In this document: in pieces, positions 61,408 to 64,000 of the stretch
Numbering within the stretch: position 1 is the first letter of the stretch
Layout of the letters: the number at the start of each line of letters is the position of its first letter
Source of the DNA: Oscillospiraceae bacterium
GTDB lineage: Bacteria > Bacillota > Clostridia > Oscillospirales > Oscillospiraceae
Direction of reading: 5' to 3'
Assembly (NCBI GenBank): GCA_910575505.1
Contig: CAJTFK010000012.1
Span: forward strand, 50,333-114,332
DNA length: 64,000 nt
Made by a program: the position numbers and the translations under genes
Notes under the pieces: generated by a model
Told to the model about the DNA's origin: nothing
The model's database searches: none
Seen by the model: only the letters and a program-made list of their open reading frames with translations

Positions 61408-62418
61408 ATGACCGAAAAAGATACTGCTTCCCGCAAATGGCAGTTGACTTTCAACAACCCCGCCGAACACGGCTGGACCCATGAAAAAATCCGTGAGGTC
61501 CTCCGCACCTTCAAGACGATGGCTTATTGGTGCATGGCCGATGAAATTGGCGCGGAAGAAAAGACCCCGCATACCCATCTTTTCATCAATCTCACACCAT
61601 CCAATTGCCGTTTTTCTACGCTCAAGAACAAATTTCCCGGCGCTCACATCGAGAAAGTCCTTGGGACGAGCCGTGACAACCGGGATTATATCCGCAAGGA
61701 CGGCAAGTGGAAGGAGACCGAAAAGGGCACGACTTCGGTCGAAGGCTCCTTCGAGGAATTCGGCGAGTGTCCGGAAGAGCATCAAGGCCGGTCTGGCGAG
61801 GCCGGACGCATTTTGGAGCTCCTGAAAGACGGCGCTTCCAATCTGGAGGTGATCGAAGAAGTTCCCGGCGCTATGAAGTTTATTGACAAGGTGGAGCGGA
61901 CCCGTTCCGCTCTCCGGGATAACCTTTTTGCCAATTCATGGCGTGATCTGACTGTGACCTATATTTTCGGCAAGACCGGTTCCGGCAAAACCCGTTCTGT
62001 CATGGATACATACGGCTATAAAAACTGCTACCGTGTCACGGACTACAGGCATCCGTTTGATACCTATGACGGTCAGGACGTACTGATTTTTGAGGAATTC
62101 CGGAGCGGCTTAAAGCATGGTGACATGCTGAACTATCTGGACGGTTACCCGCTTTTGCTTCCCTGCCGCTATTTCAACCGGCAAGCCTGCTTCACAAAAG
62201 TTTTCATCGTGACCAACATTCCGCCGGACCTGCAATATCAGGGCGTTGACGCTCCCAGCCGTGAGGCCTTCTTCCGCCGGATACATAGGGTTCTGGAATA
62301 TCGGGGTAACGGTAAGGTCGTTGATTATTCCAGTGTTCAGGCATATCTTGACCGTCATAAATGGGCGGATGCTCTGGACGGTCAAGACGGGACTGATTTG
62401 TCGCAGATTACTTTCTGA
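61408..62418 (+). CDS. rep: CRESS-type replication initiator: HUH endonuclease plus superfamily 3 helicase
   Basis: 336 residues from the ATG at 61408 (after AAAGGCGG). The N-terminal endonuclease shows motif I WQLTFNNP (about 11-18), motif II HTHLFINL with the two His (about 54-61) and motif III DYIRKDGKW with the catalytic Tyr (about 91). The C-terminal helicase shows Walker A GKTGSGKTRS (about 190-199), Walker B VLIFEEF (about 228) and motif C VFIVTNIPP (about 268). This order and spacing define the Reps of circular Rep-encoding ssDNA viruses and related bacterial plasmids. It would nick the stem-loop at 61322-61347, stay linked through Tyr, and unwind the duplex. A GC hairpin follows at 62424. 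Confidence 0.92.
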   Translation: MTEKDTASRKWQLTFNNPAEHGWTHEKIREVLRTFKTMAYWCMADEIGAEEKTPHTHLFINLTPSNCRFSTLKNKFPGAHIEKVLGTSRDNRDYIRKDGKWKETEKGTTSVEGSFEEFGECPEEHQGRSGEAGRILELLKDGASNLEVIEEVPGAMKFIDKVERTRSALRDNLFANSWRDLTVTYIFGKTGSGKTRSVMDTYGYKNCYRVTDYRHPFDTYDGQDVLIFEEFRSGLKHGDMLNYLDGYPLLLPCRYFNRQACFTKVFIVTNIPPDLQYQGVDAPSREAFFRRIHRVLEYRGNGKVVDYSSVQAYLDRHKWADALDGQDGTDLSQITF

Positions 62419-62423
62419 CTGTT

Positions 62424-62450
62424 CCCGCCCCGACATCCCGGAGGGGCGGG
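62424..62450 (+). terminator. Hairpin after rep
   Basis: CCCGCCCC (62424-62431) pairs with GGGGCGGG (62443-62450). No immediate T-run, so termination is plausible but not certain. Confidence 0.55.
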
Positions 62451-62470
62451 ACCCTCCCCCAAAAGACTTT

Positions 62471-62488
62471 TTGAAAGTGCACTTACAA
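62471..62488. promoter_or_regulatory. 18-bp palindrome, site 1 (TTGAAAGTGCACTTACAA)
   Basis: Near-perfect palindrome, one of three in the element (see 63020 and 63064). It lies just before the tRNA-Gln. Confidence 0.65.
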
Positions 62489-62494
62489 AAATAC

Positions 62495-62568
62495 TGCGGG
62501 GTAGTGCATAGGCAGCACGCCAGGCTCTGAACCTGGAACGCCTGGTTCGATTCCAGGCCCCGCAACCA
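62495..62568 (+). tRNA. tRNA-Gln (anticodon CUG), CCA encoded
   Basis: 74 bases: acceptor TGCGGGG/CCCCGCA, D-stem GTGC/GCAC, anticodon stem CCAGG/CCTGG with loop CTCTGAA (anticodon CTG), T-stem CCTGG/CCAGG with loop TTCGATT, A, CCA. All stems are perfect. It lies between rep and the coat-like gene. Confidence 0.93.
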
Positions 62569-62618
62569 GAATTTCAAGGAAAGGAGGAGTTTTTCAGACT
62601 GAGACTGTCGCCACCGGA

Positions 62619-62780
62619 ATGTCCGCCGTTATGACCTCTGTGGACACTGTTGTCACGCTGTTGGAAAAGTGCTGGACGCTGATGACTAGCAACCCCCTGC
62701 TGACGCTGTTCGTTGCCGCCGGGCTTCTGCCTGTCGGAATCAGCATCTTCTGCGCTCTGCGCAACGCCGCCCGCGGTTGA
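62619..62780 (+). CDS. Tiny single-span membrane protein, candidate major coat protein
   Basis: 53 residues from the ATG at 62619, ending at 62780. A short amphipathic N-terminus (SAVMTSVDTVVTLLEKCWTLM) leads into one hydrophobic helix (LLTLFVAAGLLPVGISIFCAL) and a basic end (RNAARG). This is the layout of filamentous-phage major coat proteins, whose basic tail contacts DNA. A strong AAAGGAGGAG lies 30 bases upstream, too far for this ATG; a non-standard start nearer to it is possible. The hairpin directly after it is also typical of coat genes. Confidence 0.62.
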   Translation: MSAVMTSVDTVVTLLEKCWTLMTSNPLLTLFVAAGLLPVGISIFCALRNAARG

Positions 62781-62788
62781 CACCAAGA

Positions 62789-62816
62789 GGGCGTGAGTCT
62801 GTCCGGGCTCACGCCC
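62789..62816 (+). terminator. Attenuator hairpin after coat-like gene
   Basis: GGGCGTGAG (62789-62797) pairs with CTCACGCCC (62808-62816). In filamentous phages a hairpin after the major coat gene lets it be transcribed far more than downstream genes; the absence of a T-run here suggests partial termination. Confidence 0.65.
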
Positions 62817-62838
62817 TGCCGTTAAAAGGAGGTAAGCT

Positions 62839-63012
62839 GTGACTTTTTATGGTTCGTCCAGCGGTTCGCTGTTCGATATTGTCGGCCTGTTCGGCGCTGT
62901 CCTACGTCAGCTTTTGACCGTCCCGGAGCTGGCATTGTTTCCAGGAACGGCTTTGCTGTTGGTTATCTTCGGCGTGTTCTCCTGGACTGTCCGCCAAGGA
63001 AAAAGGTTGTAA
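62839..63012 (+). CDS. Small membrane protein of the ssDNA element
   Basis: 57 residues from a GTG at 62839 after AAAAGGAGGT. One hydrophobic segment (LALFPGTALLLVIFGVFSWTV) precedes a basic end (RQGKRL). It is too short for family assignment; by position it could be a minor coat or assembly protein. Confidence 0.62.
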   Translation: MTFYGSSSGSLFDIVGLFGAVLRQLLTVPELALFPGTALLLVIFGVFSWTVRQGKRL

Positions 63013-63019
63013 CAAATCA

Positions 63020-63037
63020 ATGAAAGTGCACTTTCAA
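63020..63037. promoter_or_regulatory. 18-bp palindrome, site 2 (ATGAAAGTGCACTTTCAA)
   Basis: Second copy of the palindrome TTGAAAGTGCACTTTCAA, 44 bases centre-to-centre from site 3. Two TTGACA boxes (63042-63047, 63053-63058) lie between sites 2 and 3, so a repressor bound here would control the downstream promoter. Confidence 0.72.
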
Positions 63038-63063
63038 TATTTTGACAGGAATTTGACAAAGTT

Positions 63064-63081
63064 TTGAAAATGCACTTTCAA
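63064..63081. promoter_or_regulatory. 18-bp palindrome, site 3 (TTGAAAATGCACTTTCAA)
   Basis: Third copy, ending 16 bases before the ATG at 63098 and overlapping the expected -10 region of its promoter. Confidence 0.72.
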
Positions 63082-63097
63082 TTTTTGAGGAGGTCCC

Positions 63098-63280
63098 ATG
63101 TATTTTAAAGTTTATGACGCAGGCGGGAAACTCCGCTTTGAAAGCGATAATTGGCCCATGGCCCGCTCCGCCCTGGACCTAGTGGTCTCTGAGGCCAAAG
63201 GCTGTCCCCGCCTGGAAATCTGTCCGGAAAAGGAAAAGGACCGCTCAATTCAGCGGTTCCCTTCCTTGATCCTGTATTAA
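63098..63280 (+). CDS. Small hypothetical protein, 60 aa
   Basis: ATG at 63098 after TTGAGGAGGTCCC. The product (YFKVYDAGGKLRFESDNWP, ARSALDLVVSEAKGCPRLEICPE...) looks like a compact alpha/beta protein with no membrane segment. Its 3' end overlaps the convergent gene at 63245-63496 by 36 bases. Family not recognised. Confidence 0.6.
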   Translation: MYFKVYDAGGKLRFESDNWPMARSALDLVVSEAKGCPRLEICPEKEKDRSIQRFPSLILY

Positions 63281-63496
63281 GTGTATCAAGATTTCATTGG
63301 ATTTCCTTACCATTTCAATCTCTTTCAGTTCGATTTCACGTTGATGTCTCTGTAGCAGTTTTTCGTCTTTTTTGGTGTCTTGGTGTCTTCTATTATACCT
63401 GTATAATAATATGCACAGTCCGACAACGCCGACAGGGAACACGGTTAGAAGACTTATTATGGTGATAATCCAAAGTGTTTGGTCTGAAAGTTTCAT
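63245..63496 (-). CDS. Small membrane protein with cytoplasmic coiled coil, 83 aa
   Basis: ATG at 63496 after TTGGAGGAAATT. One membrane span (LWIITIISLLTVFPVGVVGLCILLY, about 8-32) is followed by a highly charged helix (about 35-80). It is on the opposite strand from the rest of the element. Roles such as immunity/superinfection exclusion are conceivable but unsupported. Confidence 0.65.
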   Translation of the reverse strand: MKLSDQTLWIITIISLLTVFPVGVVGLCILLYRYNRRHQDTKKDEKLLQRHQREIELKEIEMVRKSNEILIHLIQDQGREPLN

Positions 63497-63585
63497 ATAA
63501 TTTCCTCCAATTGGAATTCTATCATACCTGATAAGGTGGTGTCAACTCTGAAAAAGGCTTTATCGTATTTTTTGCTGTCTTTTTA

Positions 63586-64000
63586 ATGCTGGAATCACTC
63601 TCAATGGCAGTTGTTCCCTGTTTTGCTGTAACTGACGAATATGCGTCGACGGGTACATTTTGGCAGGCTCTTTCTGAAAAATGGTATCTCATCGGACAGC
63701 TTCCGTCTGCTATTATTGGATGGACCTGTGATGATGTTTGTTCTGAATCTTCTGACCATAGGCATCATGGTTCTTTGAAAACTTATGATTTGAATCCGGA
63801 CAAATCCTTTACAGCCGTTTGCAACTATTGTTCGGCAGAGTTTCCGGTTTATGATGCTGATCTTGCCGCCGTCTACGACAATTATGTGCAGACCCTCCCC
63901 TCCACCGGCTACACGTCGGACGGCGCTATTCTCTGGCATCCAACCACGGAAGATGTCCAGCGTTATTATTACGCACCGCCTCTTGCGGCTGATTTCCACA
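63586..64000 (+). CDS. Secreted protein, candidate phage adsorption/minor coat protein (cut by window edge)
   Basis: The frame open to the right edge includes a hydrophobic start (LMLESLSMAVVPCFA) and then an extracellular-looking segment with Cys and His clusters (CDDVCSESSDHRHHG, AVCNYCSAEFPVYD). An ATG lies at 63586. Upstream in another frame, after AAGGTGG, is KKALSYFLLSF, which joined to this frame by one extra T in the T5 run 63580-63584 would give a textbook signal peptide. Either the signal peptide is short or there is a one-base frameshift. Position after coat-like genes suggests a pIII-like adsorption protein (inference). Confidence 0.6.
   Translation, partial: MLESLSMAVVPCFAVTDEYASTGTFWQALSEKWYLIGQLPSAIIGWTCDDVCSESSDHRHHGSLKTYDLNPDKSFTAVCNYCSAEFPVYDADLAAVYDNYVQTLPSTGYTSDGAILWHPTTEDVQRYYYAPPLAADFH

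Noticed and set aside
63601..63999. 132-codon minus-strand frame at the right edge
   Set aside because: It is antisense to the secreted-protein frame, which has a hydrophobic start and plausible extracellular composition; the minus frame has no family features and no supported start.

Overview
The window looks like chromosome of a fairly GC-rich Firmicute, most likely a gut Clostridia of the Oscillospiraceae type (Flavonifractor/Lawsonibacter-like). The reasons are strong AGGAGG ribosome sites, lipoprotein-type binding proteins without PTS systems, a BlaI/BlaR1-type pair, tRNAs with encoded CCA, and several relics of Firmicutes conjugative elements. No taxonomic marker gene is present, so this is inference.

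Layout. 1-7.1 kb (minus strand): a catabolic operon (membrane transporter, two M20D amidohydrolases, a CaiB/BaiF CoA-transferase running off the left edge), a separate OFA-type MFS transporter and two TrmB-family regulators. 7.2-9.3 kb: an O-antigen-ligase-like membrane protein and two copies of a ~165 bp MITE-like repeat. 9.4-19.3 kb: an alpha-galactoside locus resembling the streptococcal msm region: AraC regulator, GH36 alpha-galactosidase, MsmEFGK-type ABC transporter, and a divergent amylosucrase-like GH13 enzyme. 19.3-24.4 kb: a BlaI/M56 sensor pair between mobile-element relics (transposase, broken mobC). 24.5-29.9 kb: a metallophosphoesterase fused to a LamG-like domain, a GPH-family sugar:cation symporter and a divergent RpiR regulator. 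29.9-35.5 kb: decayed mobile DNA (ParB-like, NlpC/P60, serine recombinase and IS630 relics) carrying an orphan 315-aa protein, a broken SLH-domain protein and a frameshifted phosphodiester glycosidase. 35.5-56.2 kb: a fructan/sucrose locus: LacI regulator, LplABC-type transporter with its own ATPase, a CBM-type lipoprotein, an extracellular GH32 lipoprotein, a YesL-like protein, an intracellular GH32, a fructokinase, and a 2564-residue secreted GH32 with about twelve tandem carbohydrate-binding-like modules. 56.2-58.2 kb: transposase and recombinase relics.

58.2-60.5 kb is a striking inverted duplication: two tRNA-Pro genes (GGG and UGG) face each other, each followed by a near-identical 394 bp spacer and then a small two-domain, ribbon-helix-helix-like gene.

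The most interesting part is 60.9-64.0 kb (continuing past the right edge): an integrated single-stranded-DNA element that appears chimeric. It has a filamentous-phage-like gpV-type ssDNA-binding protein, tiny membrane (coat-like) proteins, a post-coat hairpin and a secreted adsorption-like protein. Its replication gene, however, is a CRESS-type Rep (HUH endonuclease plus superfamily 3 helicase). Just upstream of rep is a stem-loop whose loop contains TGGTATTAC, the nonanucleotide layout of geminivirus/circovirus origins, followed by tandem GTAAC iterons. A tRNA-Gln gene and three copies of an 18 bp palindrome lie between rep and the structural genes.
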